64,000 bases of DNA from Litoditis marina (Eukaryota > Nematoda > Chromadorea > Rhabditida > Rhabditidae): positions 51,849,902-51,913,901 of the forward strand of contig OZ038433.1 in the NCBI GenBank assembly GCA_964036275.1. The letters are read 5' to 3'. The position numbers and the translations under genes were made by a program. Below are positions 1 through 12,200 of this stretch, one piece after another; the first letter of the stretch is position 1, and every line of letters starts with the position of its first letter. The notes below the pieces were generated by a model. The model saw only the letters and a list, made by a program, of their open reading frames with translations. It searched no databases and was not told the origin of the DNA.

Positions 1-172
1 GAGTTACATCCATACACCTTGTGCATATATATGGTGTTTGGTTCATGTGCGTCTGTTCTGCAGCTTGTCACTAGCGCATATGAATGTTTCGCGTGTTGTT
101 GATAGGCGAACAAACTTTGTGGTGCTAATGTTGACTAAAGTTTTCCAATATAAATAATTGTCGTGTTGTCAG

Positions 173-285
173 ATGTGATGGTTTGCGTGAATGTGTGGAA
201 TCTGCCGAAGTCGCCAACTTTCTGCCGGATCCCTGTCCAACTGTCAGCAAATACCTGGATGTCACGTATTCTTGCGTCGCTCAAG
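173..285 (+). CDS. lat-1: lat-1 exon: end of the RBL/SUEL galactose-binding lectin domain
   Basis: The frame reads CDGLRECVES, then DPCPTVSKYLDVTYSC, the typical last strand of the rhamnose/galactose-binding lectin domain (family form DPCPGTxKYLxVxYxC). It is the first complete exon in the window; earlier lectin exons lie to the left. It ends in phase 1 at AAG/GTTGG. Confidence 0.85.
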
Positions 286-3200
286 GTTGGAATTCGTCGA
301 TACTCATAGTTCGCACGTTTTTATTTTGCTAGACTATTGTATAGATCGATTGAGATTTTTGTTGTGGTTATAGTGCTTTGACTAGTAACTAGTAGCAAAG
401 TCGCACCTGAAAACAACAATAGTTTTGTACATTGTGTGTTTGCATGTTGACATTCGTAATGTGTTGTCTATGTAAGTGTTTAATTTTCATACTATTCGAG
501 GACATTTGAAACATTCAACTCCTTTAGCGACTTCTTCAACGTCTACGACTACCACCACTACGACGACAACCACCACTCCAAAGCCTCTTTCTTCTCACGA
601 AGAGAAAAATGAAGTGAACGCTGTGCAGACTACTGACAACAGGTGAGTTATGAGATAATAATGAAAAATTGAATTTAGTTCATTGTCATAGGAAATAGGT
701 TACTACTGAAGAGCAAAAAATGACAAAATTATCACTGAACTATTAACTATCATTGTGATTACTAGTAGTTCACTGAATTATCGATAGTAGAAAATTTCCC
801 ATAGTGGCGGCGTATTGGAAAAGAGGGGAAAAGGGTAGCTATTTTGTGTTTTACCTTCGGTAATTCTATGCTACTTAGGTTGTCTAGTTAGAGTATGTTA
901 CGATTGATTGGTTCTAGTACCCCATCTCCCGTTGTTCACTGTTCCCCGCGAATTTCGAATGGAATCGAGTATTCGAGGACAGAAGCTGGTCGAAAGTCAA
1001 CATTACAGTCATGTATGGATGGGGCTACCGGTATGTTTCACATAACTACTTGAATGTTTCAACTTGCCGTCGTAGAGAAGTGAGATTATTTGACCTCCAT
1101 TCTTCCCGAGATATCATCTCTAATAATAATCTATGAGCGTAATTCAATTACAAATCTTTAAAAAAAGCTCTTGTATTACAAATGAGAAAAATTACTCTAA
1201 ATGACTCGAATGTCTCAGGTGAATCGTGGTGGGAGTGTGGCTCTGACGGTTTCTGGATCGGCAAATATCCAAATACAACTCGATGTGCTAGTGATTGGAC
1301 CTACACAAAGACTGGGAGATTGGCTGAATTGAAGGCAAAGAAGGACGGACCCGGACTGCCGGAGGTAATATAGAAGTAATGAGAATAGTCATGCGAAACG
1401 TGAAAATACATTAGAACTGCGCACTTGATATTTGAACTTGTGACGCATTTCACATGCTTTGTGAAAGAGGGTATGACTATAAGTTTTACATGGAAAGGTT
1501 GTCTCATCCAAGTTGGGACTTGGGGTTCTCTCACAGTTCCATTTAGCTTGCTCTTATCTTCATATTTCACATGATATGCAGATTCATTCCCCAAAATGTT
1601 CGTTTAAATGTTTCACGGTTCCTATTTAGGACAACACCATTCCAGTCATAAGTCATTCTGTCGAGCATCTTGGAAAACTTCATGTAAATGTTTCACGGTT
1701 TATATTAATCACACAAATATTCTAGTAATTAGTTATCTCCTTGTTCATTGTTTATCTTTCAAATTATCTCCTTCAGTCTTTGATATTCCAGTTTCTGCGC
1801 GGTCTTGCCCAAGACACGAGACGTCCTATGCAAGCAGGTGACGTTCCGCGACTTCTCCACCTTCTGTCGCAGGTCACAGAAATGCTGATGACGTCAGAAT
1901 GGACGACGTCCGTCAGAAGTCTGTGCAACGATGTGAGTCGGGTCATAGAATATTTATAAGACAAACTTTTCAACAGCAATGCATTGAAAGTTTTTCTCCC
2001 GTAAAGCAGTAGAAAAAAGTTTCAGCTAAAAATTTCTCTTTTTTTAGCTGAAACTTCTTCTTTCTACTTCGTTAGTTTTTGGAAATAATCGGTTTGTGAT
2101 AACATCCAATACGTTTTCTGACTTTTAGAAGAACCGATGATGTTAACGTTGTTTAGCTTAAAGTTTAGTTGAATGTTTCAATATTTCAGAAGTTGGTGGA
2201 AATCGTGAACTACGTGAGTCGATCCCCGGAGGCGTGGCCTAGTTGGTCGATTGAAAGAAGACGAGAAATGAGCAGTCAACTATTATACATAATGGAAAAG
2301 GTAACGGTCGATTCTGTTCTTGTACACTTAAAGAAGGACGAATATGTGGACCAATCCCGTGTCAACTCAGCGGTCCTTTAAACTGTAATTGAAAAATGTA
2401 TTGCAGTTTAAAGGACGGAAGCGTTGCGATTGGACCACATAATCGTCCTACTTAAACTTTTTGTTGGAAATCGAAACTGAAAATGAGAACAAATTATATA
2501 TTATTTCGAGGCTAAATGAGTCTCGGAATGTAGGTGTCTCTAAACACTAGCTGAAACGTGCAATTTTGTCGTTTTCATCTTTTCTTGTCTTTCATGTCGA
2601 ATTTCGTGTCGCTATCTCTAGAATTGAAGAAATCGAGTTTGTGTAGGTTATCCAAATGTTTCAGGTGCTTTCATGGAGTACTCTGGGAGAGCTGTCGACA
2701 TCGTCGCTGATTTACGCGCAGCCATCTGTAACAGTACAAATCAGTGACGCGGCAACGGTTGGTTACATTGCTTCTAGTTTTTGTTTTCGAAAGACTGTCG
2801 GTTTCTTAGAAAAGGAATATGATAGTTTTTAGTTTGTGATCTCGTAAGGTAAGCTGTAATGATATTCAATTCAGTTTGTTCTGTGAACTACCCTGTTATA
2901 ATCTCCAAGTTCTGTCTAACAATATACCTTTTTCTTCCATTCACTAAACGGTTACACAGTATTGCCCACCTTACTCTTTGTAGAAGAAGTAACCGGCTTC
3001 AGTTACAGTAATCTTTTCAGTCCTTTGACTCCGCTGGTATTGATTACATCACCCTCCCCTCCTCCCCCATCTGGGATGATCTACACAATCAGGACAGTGT
3101 GGATGTACCCATCGAGGCTCTCAAGACGACCGGATACGGTAACATTTTATTTCATCTGTGTTTTCAACCCTAAGAGTCGAAAAAATCAGCCTTTCCATTC

Positions 3201-6200
3201 GCCAATATCGGGAAAATTTTTGTATTCCCGATGAAAGAGTTGTGTGCTTTTATGACGAAAATGGGTTGTATTTAGTACAGTACAATTGAGTTTATACAGA
3301 TGACAGATGAATAATTGGTGTTTAGGTGTTTAGGAACCTCTAACTTGAGAAAATTCGGATACAGTGATGTTTGGAAGAATAAAACATGTATACATCACGG
3401 TGGTCATTTTAGTGCGACACATTTTCTCCATGCAATCGTTCTTTTATACAGATGACGCACGTATTTTCTTCTCTACCGTGTCGAGTTTGTCTTCGAACAT
3501 GCAGCCGCGTCCCATTTTGAGAAAAGGGGCTGATGGACAGTTTTTCGATGGAGATATGGTATGTTTTTTGGTCTACCGGGAGTTGGAAAAAATGGGGGGG
3601 GGGGGTAAATATAGTTTATGTTTCATCGATATGGGTTAGGTCGGGTGATTTTTTCGAATGAAATTGAAGATTGTATTAGCGCATAACAGAAAATATCATA
3701 TTGGTATGAATATCACACACTTTTTATACAAAACGAGTTGTATAGTTGGGGAGAAGGTGTAACATAACACCAATGTTTTAGCGAATGCATATAATTATCA
3801 ATCAGGGGCCAGCATTTGTTTAGTTTATCATAGATTTCTGCATTGTTTTGCTCCAGGTGGAGCGCCGTGTTGTTTCGAATATCGTGACTGCTTCGGTGGT
3901 AGCTGGTGGAAGAACGAGAAAAATCAGACTGCTCGATCAGCCGGTTGGTTATGAAACATTTATGTGCATTAGGGTAATTTACAGGAAATGTTTTCAACTT
4001 ACTAATTTTAAAACCACTGTGTTCTATATGGTTTGTGTTGCATTTTCTTAGCTTCAAGAAATAGCAACATGTTTAACTTGGAAGAGTCAATAATGTAAAT
4101 TTTTCATTAAAAGTAATTGTGAAGTTGACTAATAGTTGTGGTTTTGCAGGTGTTTATCACATTTCTCCATCGTCCGGACCATATTCGTCACATGAGCCAT
4201 CCGGAATGTTCTTGGTGGAGCGAGGATAGACTGAAGGTTGGTTGAAACATTCGAACGATGTTCACTTCTCGCTCAATTAAGATTTTTTCATGAGCAAGCT
4301 GAGTGAAACTGAAACGAATTTCAAACGTATTCGAAGTTGTTGATTTCCAGTATTTACATGTTTTCTTGTATGTTCTATAATATATAGTTGATTTCCAATA
4401 TTTGTGTCTAATTTAGTCCTTTAAGTGGTCTTCAACAGGATGTGATTTGCGTAGTCACAATGAATCTCACTCGGTCTGTGCCTGTTCTCATCTTACTCAT
4501 TTCGCCCTTCTCATGGATGTCAGGGGACACGAGGTGAGTGCATTAGATACGTATCGATTGATGTCAAAAATTTTGATTCATCGATATTTGAATTCGTTGA
4601 TTAAGCAGGAGCATATACCAGTAAGGTCTGACTGAGCGCCGAAAAGTAGTCCGTTTTCAGATTTCAACACGTGAAAATTAATGATTTTTCATCAAAGGTA
4701 GACCGATTTTCTTCTTTTTGGCGAAAAAGTAGTTCGTTTTTCGAATTTTTCTGACTATCTGGACAACTTTACTGGTGTATGAGCAGGAGTATGATTCAAT
4801 ATTTCACTTGCACTACTAGTACTTCTTTGACAATAAACTCGGTTCGATTTTCTTTTCTGATAGGATTACGCTTATACTAAAAGTACAGCTATTATTTATT
4901 GACTTTCGACTTTCCAGTTATCCGCATGGGATAATCAGATGTTGACCTTTTTGACCTACTTTGGCTGTACTCTATCGATCGTCTGCCTGCTGTTAACCTT
5001 CTTTTGTTTCGTGGTTTTCTCAAAGGCTGGAGGCGATAGGTTAGTTTTTGGATATTGTTTTTTACCAGTTCATTCATATAAACAGTGATTCATTCGAGTT
5101 TGAAATAGGGTTTAACCAAGTTTGTGCAGTTTACGGATTTGGAACTGTGTCGGAACCTCGGAACCTCAACGTGATGAAACCACAAGTACAGTAGAATCGA
5201 ACAGAATAGTCCCTAGTGTGTTGTCCCCAAAGCCCCAAAGCTAGAATAGTCCCCAAAGCAAAGCTAGGATTGAAAATAGTCGAACCATATTGATCAAAGG
5301 CTTTTTTGTAAGAAATATTTCATGCAAACCACCGTTTCAGGCTTTTCATTCACAAAAATCTGTGTTTGATGCTAGCTTTTGCTGAGCTTCTCTTCTTGTT
5401 CGGAATTTGGAGAACAGGAAACAAGGTCAGTATCTCATCTTTTCAGCTTTCCCAGTCTTTTCTACATTTTATCGAGCCTAATCATCACAATTCTCGGTTG
5501 TGTAGCAATTTGTATGTTGAGTTATTCAAAGTTTCCGTTAAAAGCTCTGGTTGCAAAATTTTTGATAAACATTCGGAAATCACATGAAGCAGACATTTAA
5601 TTGGATTTTCTCAGATCTACAGTGTTCATTAAATTGTAGTTTGATTTTAGTTGGAATGTAGTGTGATCGCCGGCGCCCTGTTGTATCTGTTCCTATCTGC
5701 ATTTACTTGGATGTTATTGGAGGGATATCAGCTGTATCAAATGCTCGTCCAGGTAATCAATACGCATCAATCGTTCATTCAATGAACAATGGTTCACAAC
5801 TGAAAAATGAATTCAATAGGTGTCTGAAGAACCTTACCGAGTGTTAACATAAGAATATTTATTGAACCTATGATTCAAATTATAGAAGGAAATGCTTAGA
5901 CGAAGGAAGTAACCATATAATAAACAGACTTGGATTGATTTTCAATTTCATGTCTCTTCAGACCTGATTTACTGCTTTAATTGATCTAAATGTTTCAGGT
6001 GTTTCCGACGGGCTCCAGAAAGTGTCTTTTCACCCTCCTCGGCTATGGGTTTCCTGCGCTGGTTACAGCCGCAGCCGTCTATTTCCAACCGGAAGGATTT
6101 GGAACCAGCGATCATTGCTGGTTAGTTATCAATGTTCAAATTATTCAAAGTTCTATTATTAATTAATCACTATATATCAACATCCAATATCAATATGCAA

Positions 6201-9200
6201 TTTCATCAGAGGTTTTCAATTTATGTAAACAATCAGATTCTCTTTTCGTTCAACTGACCATATTTCTTGCAGGCTCCGAACTGACAATCTGTCCATTCTG
6301 TTCTTTGTTGGTCCCGCAGCGCTTATCCTGATAATCAATACCGTATTCCTGGTGATGACCATGTGTATTGTGTATCGCCATTCAAATGGTGGATATTTGC
6401 CTTGTAGACACGAGCCCGATGTCGGCAAGAATATTAGGTCAGTTACTTGTTCTTAACCAATCAATATTTCTCTCGCATCGCATTCCAAAAATAAAATCGC
6501 GCGGAGCGCGAAGCGCTCTGCGTGAGTTGTCTTTGGTTTGGCCATTGCGGACTCGTTTTTTCCTTTTAATTAACAAAAATCTTCAAACATCATCTTTTTT
6601 TGAAAACTAAAAGGAGAAAACGTTAGAGAATCACGAACTGAACATTGTGTGAAAATTTCAGCCAAATCGGATTATTTTCGCCTGAGTTATGGTTTCGTGT
6701 CGTTGTTGAAAAGTTCCGCCGTAATTCGTCCCTCGTCAGTCGTCAGTCGTCCCTCACGGAATTCTGTCCGCATCGTAGTGGAAAAACTACTAAACCAATT
6801 TGGCTGAAATTTGAAACATCTATTCTATGGCAAAAGTTAGCTCGTCGCGCCAACTATGAGATGTATATGTAATCTCTGGCGCCGGGCGCGGGCGCCAATA
6901 GGCGCCAAAAACGACTATTGGAAAAACTATCGAACCGATTTAGCTGTAATTTGAAACATGAGTTCTAATGCAGAATTTAGCCCGTCGCGCCAAATATGAG
7001 ATGTATAGCTCCTCATTGGCGCCGGGCGCGGGCGCCAATAGGCGCCAAAAACCACTATTGGAAAAACTACCGAACCGATTCAGCTGAAATTTGAAACATG
7101 AGTTATAATGCAGAAGTTAGCCCGTCGCGCCAAATATGAGATGAATACATCACCCTTGGCGCCCGGCGCGGGCGCCAATAGGCGCCAAAAACCACTATTG
7201 GAAAAACTACCGAACCGATTTAGCTGAAATTTGAAACATGAGTTATAATGCAAAAGTTAGCCCGTCGCGTCAAATATGAGATGAATAAATCATCATTGGC
7301 GCCCGGCGCTGGCGCCAATAGGCGCCAAAAACGGCAAAACACTATTTATCGTCAACTAAAATGTTGAACACTAATAGAAATTGAATAAATTGGTGAAAAG
7401 TGTGAAAGTCTTTTTCCAAAACTGAAATTTTTCTTCTGGCGCTCGAACCAGGCGCCAGATGGCGCCAAAACCCAAACTCACGACAGCGTCAATGGAATCG
7501 TCTGAAATTCGGTACACTAAATAACTATCACATGGCAAGTATGCTCAATCTGAAAATCAAAAAAGTTCTGTTGGCACTGTGCGCTGGCGCCAATTGGCGC
7601 CAAAGTTGGAAAAATATCAGTTATTGTTATTCAAACTGTTTCGAGTTAACAGATATTGAATATTCCAATGTGAAATAAAGATCCACAAATTCAAAGTCGA
7701 ATTTTATCGTCTGGCTCGGAACAGACGCCAAATGGCGCCAAAACAAAAACACACGAAACTGACAATCGAATAGTTTGAATATTGCTCCATTCAGTAATTG
7801 ACACATGTAGTGTGTACTGGTAGCTGAAAAACCTAGAAAATTTCGTTTCGTTCTGGCGCCAGACTCGTGTGTCAATTGACGCAGGAATGAAGAAAAGTTT
7901 CAACGAAGGTTTTTGATGTGGTATTGGAAATAATGGCTATATTGTAAGTGAGTTGGTGTCTCTAATTGTAGATTTGTCAATGGCGCCAATCCCCATCGCT
8001 TATCGCCGCTAAAAGCGGTGTACATGTCAATCGGAACGTTTAGCGTTTTTGTTCAGTGGTTGATAGTCACAGAGCCAGTAACCTGCGTTATATTACAACA
8101 CCAGCAATTTTATGGTCTGCATTCGGCTTCGTGCACACACAAAACTGAGATTCCCATATTAATATAATGAGTTCACAAGATCCACTCTGTGAATAGGCAA
8201 CATATGAAGTTGTAGGAGTACAACTAGCAAAAAAAGGACAATTAGTAAAAAGTGGGGGAACCAACAAATGTGTGAGTTGTGTTTGGTTCGACCTTGATAT
8301 CAGCAAAAAGTGAACGATACGAATTGCTGTGATACTGTAGCAGAAGTATTCTGCAAAAATAGAACAATACAAATGTTGCACAATGGTTCACAACGCACGC
8401 ATGTCGTCAAAGTACTCATGAAATACCTTTCGGCAATTTCTGAAATATCATGCGGGCTTCGTGAACCATTGTGCAACATTTGTATTGTTCTATTTTTGCA
8501 GAATACTTCTGCTACAGTATCACAGCAATTCGTATCGTTCACTTTTTGCTGATATCAAGGTCGAACCAAACACAACTCACACATTTGTTGGTTCCCCCAC
8601 TTTTTACTAATCATACTTATAATCTTATAAAACGGCCTACTTTAATATACTTTATTGTTGGGTTACGCGGTTATTCCGTTCGTGACATTGTAAATGAGTT
8701 GAATGTTTCAGGTCCTGGCTAAAGGGTTCTTTGTCGATTTCTTGTCTGCTGGGAGTCACTTGGTCTCTCGGTTTCCTGTGGATAGATGATGACCATTCCA
8801 TCTATATGGCATACGCGTTCACTATCGCAAACAGTCTGCAAGGATTGACTATTTTCCTCTTCCACATTGTCTTCAACGATAAGGTCAGTCAAATGTTTCT
8901 TCTATAGAATCGCGCGCAGCGCGAAGCGCTGTGCGAGATTTGTCTTTGGTCCGGCTAATGCGCGCCTCCGTTTTTTTAGTTTACCCTCAAAAAGGCCCAA
9001 ACGTGCAAATCAAGACTTTTTATGATTTGTTGATTTTTCATGGCATATGTACAAGCTATGTTCCAAATTTGAACAAAATTGATTAAGTTTGAGCGGAGTT
9101 ATGACGTTATGCGCTTCATGCAGACCGCCAACTTCCGTCGTGTGTGTGTGTTAGTGCGCACTCCTGGGAAATTTTTATGTGTCAACCGATTTGACTGAAA

Positions 9201-12200
9201 ATTTGGGAAACGATAGATATCCCACTCAAACCTTGGGGGCGCAAACTTTTTTTCGAAAAAAATTATTTTTCATCAAGTTATAGGTCTTTGAAAATGTCTC
9301 TGCGTCTCTTCATTTCGTGCACTCTCTCGCCCTCTCTGTCGGGGTAAATCAAATTGCGTTATAACTCAGCTCAGTCCTAACCAATTCAAGTAAAATTTCA
9401 AGTATGATACCACGACATGAACTGACATCGATTTAGATGTAAGTCTTCTACAGATGACGTCATCGAGGATTCTGGAGCTCGGATGACGTCATTTTTGAAA
9501 AGTGCAAAGTTGACGTCACATATATTTTCAAATGATGGTAATATCTTAGAAAGGGTCAATTAACGGTGAAACTCAATCTAAGAGTAACGTATTCTGGGAT
9601 TCTGGAGACGTCATTTTTGAAAAGTGCAAAGTTGACGTCACATATATTTTCAAATGCTGAAAATATCTTAAAAATGGTATATTAACGATAAAACTTCATC
9701 TAAATATGACTTATTCTGGAATTCAGAAGGCCAGATGACGTCAACTTTTAAGAAAATTGACGTGATATATGTTTTCGAATGCTGAAAGTTTCTTAAAAAT
9801 GGTCAATTCACGATGAAACTTCATTCAAACATGACGAATTCTGGGATTTTGAAGGGCATATGAAGTAAGTTGTCAGAAGTGCAATGTTGATGTCATAGTT
9901 TCTTCGAATGATGGTAATACTTAACAAGTGGTCAATTGAGAAAACAATTTTACCACCGTACAGATCAAACAACCTCTCTACATACCTACGGCATGTATAC
10001 AAAAATAGAAAAATTCATGAAAAAGTGGGGACCCAACGACTGTGAGATTTGTCTTCTGCTGTGCGCCCCTCAGACAACTACTCTCAAATGCAGCAGCTAC
10101 TGCTACAAAAACCGAAAAATACTAATATACTCAAGTATAACTGTTCATTACAAACATACAAAAGTCGTAAAATATCTTCTCAAACCTGTTAACTAGAATC
10201 TACAAATCACAGATGTTAACTCAACGTACTCAATTATAGAGTTCCTGGTTTTGTGCACAATGGTTGGCATTTTTTGTCATTACTTCAATTCTAGGTGCTA
10301 TAACGTTTGTCATATTATTCAACAGTTGTTCTCTCTTTCGCAGCTGTGACTTGTAGATTCTAGTTAACAGGTTTGAGAAGATATTTTACGACTTTTGTAT
10401 GTTTGTAATGAACAGTTATACTTGAGTATATTAGTATTTTTCGGTTTTTGTAGCAGTAGCTGCTGCATTTGAGAGTAGTTGTCTGAGGGGCGCACAGCAG
10501 AAGACAAATCTCACAGTCGTTGGGTCCCCACTTTTTCATGAATATAAGCTAGGTTAAGTTATGAATCTAGTTGCGAACTGTGAACCGACATCGAATATGT
10601 TGTCATTCAAAAAAGTCAGCGTAATGTTTCATCCACATTACTTTAGTTGAGTTAGGTGGTGTAGTTGATACTACGCCAGAACTCACGAATGAATGAGATT
10701 GTACTATTCTAATTATCACAGTACATGTTTTTTAGATGCGAAAGGACATTTCCCGTTGGTTTTCACGTGGCGGTGACGCGCGCGACGTCGCAAAGCACAA
10801 AGCAAGTCTCGCGCGCGGCACAATGAGTCCGTCCAACGAAAGTGGTACCGGCAGCGAATTCCTGGTGAGACACTTATTAACTATTTCAAATTGACACATT
10901 CTGTAAATCTGATTCTTCACCATTCAACATTTCATGTTTGGTAACCTTCAGTTTTTAACAGAAGAGACCGACTAGTATGAGCAGCACCTATACAGCATTA
11001 CGTCCTACCCAGCAACATCTTCCAAAATGTAAGACAACTAGAGAACACAGTTGCGAAAACATGCTGTTTTGCTCATGCGACTGTATTGTCTGGCTGATTT
11101 TGACTCCCCAATGACACTTAACCACATAACATTCTGCATGAGTTTGGGGCGTGGCCTAATTCATCTGATTCATACTGTCTAGCCATTCTTCCCTCGATAC
11201 AGTGTTCCATTATAGTGTCTTTGATTACAGTATCCCCCATCGGAGAAGTATCATTCCACTCCGCGAGCCACAATGGAAGCTCATCAGGCAGCACTCATGT
11301 ACCAATATCAACAGCATATGGCACAACAAGGTTGGAAATATACAACATTTGTGTTATTCAATGAGTATTAGTCTGTTATGGGTAGATTTTAATCAAGTTT
11401 ACACTTGCAAGTTCACAATGATCAGCACTTTGCCGTTTTTGTGCTTGTTTTATGTTTTACTTTATCTCATTAACAAGTCCTTTATTCAGGTACCTATGAC
11501 TACGCCAGTATTGCCTATGGGGAAATGGTCCCTGGTCAGGTTAATCGTGCTCTACCAAACTACCGTATACAGAATGAGGGCCGCTCACCCGACTATAGAC
11601 CGTATAGTGGAAGTGTACACAGAGATCAGGTAGATAGAGTTTCAATCGCATTTGTTCATTATTTTTTCAATTCACGCGAAGCTTCATGTTATTATTCTTT
11701 GCATAATGAATGGCGTTTCGAAGTTTGAAACATTGAACTGTGTGAGAGAACACCATATTCAGTATAACCTAACGCACTGAAATGTTTCAGCTGTACGGAA
11801 GTGTTCCTCTGACGCACGCCGGCTACCATCGCCCTCCTCCCGAATTCTCTCCGCCGCCCCCTCCCGCTGATCGCGACGGAAATGTGCCGCGCGCGTTGTA
11901 TTACGCGGCGGCGCGACGACCGCCCAGCAGCAAAATGAGCGACGATTCGGCATATTCCGAGGGCGGATCCAGCATGCTGGCCACCGAGGTAATAGCGTCA
12001 TCGTTGTTATTTTAGTCTTCGACAGAATGAATTAGATAGCATACTGTATATCTGAATTCGTGATGCGTACCAATACATGGCCCCGTTTTCTATAAGATCC
12101 CAGCAAAGTTGGCGTTGGCGTCTGTCCAATGAATTGAGTTTGAGTTTACCACCTCTTATATATTAGGGTTCTTCTGGGTTTTACTGTACCTTTTTGTCTA

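Noticed and set aside
8310..8552. Identical 80-codon frames on both strands
   Set aside because: A consequence of the perfect inverted repeat, not of coding.
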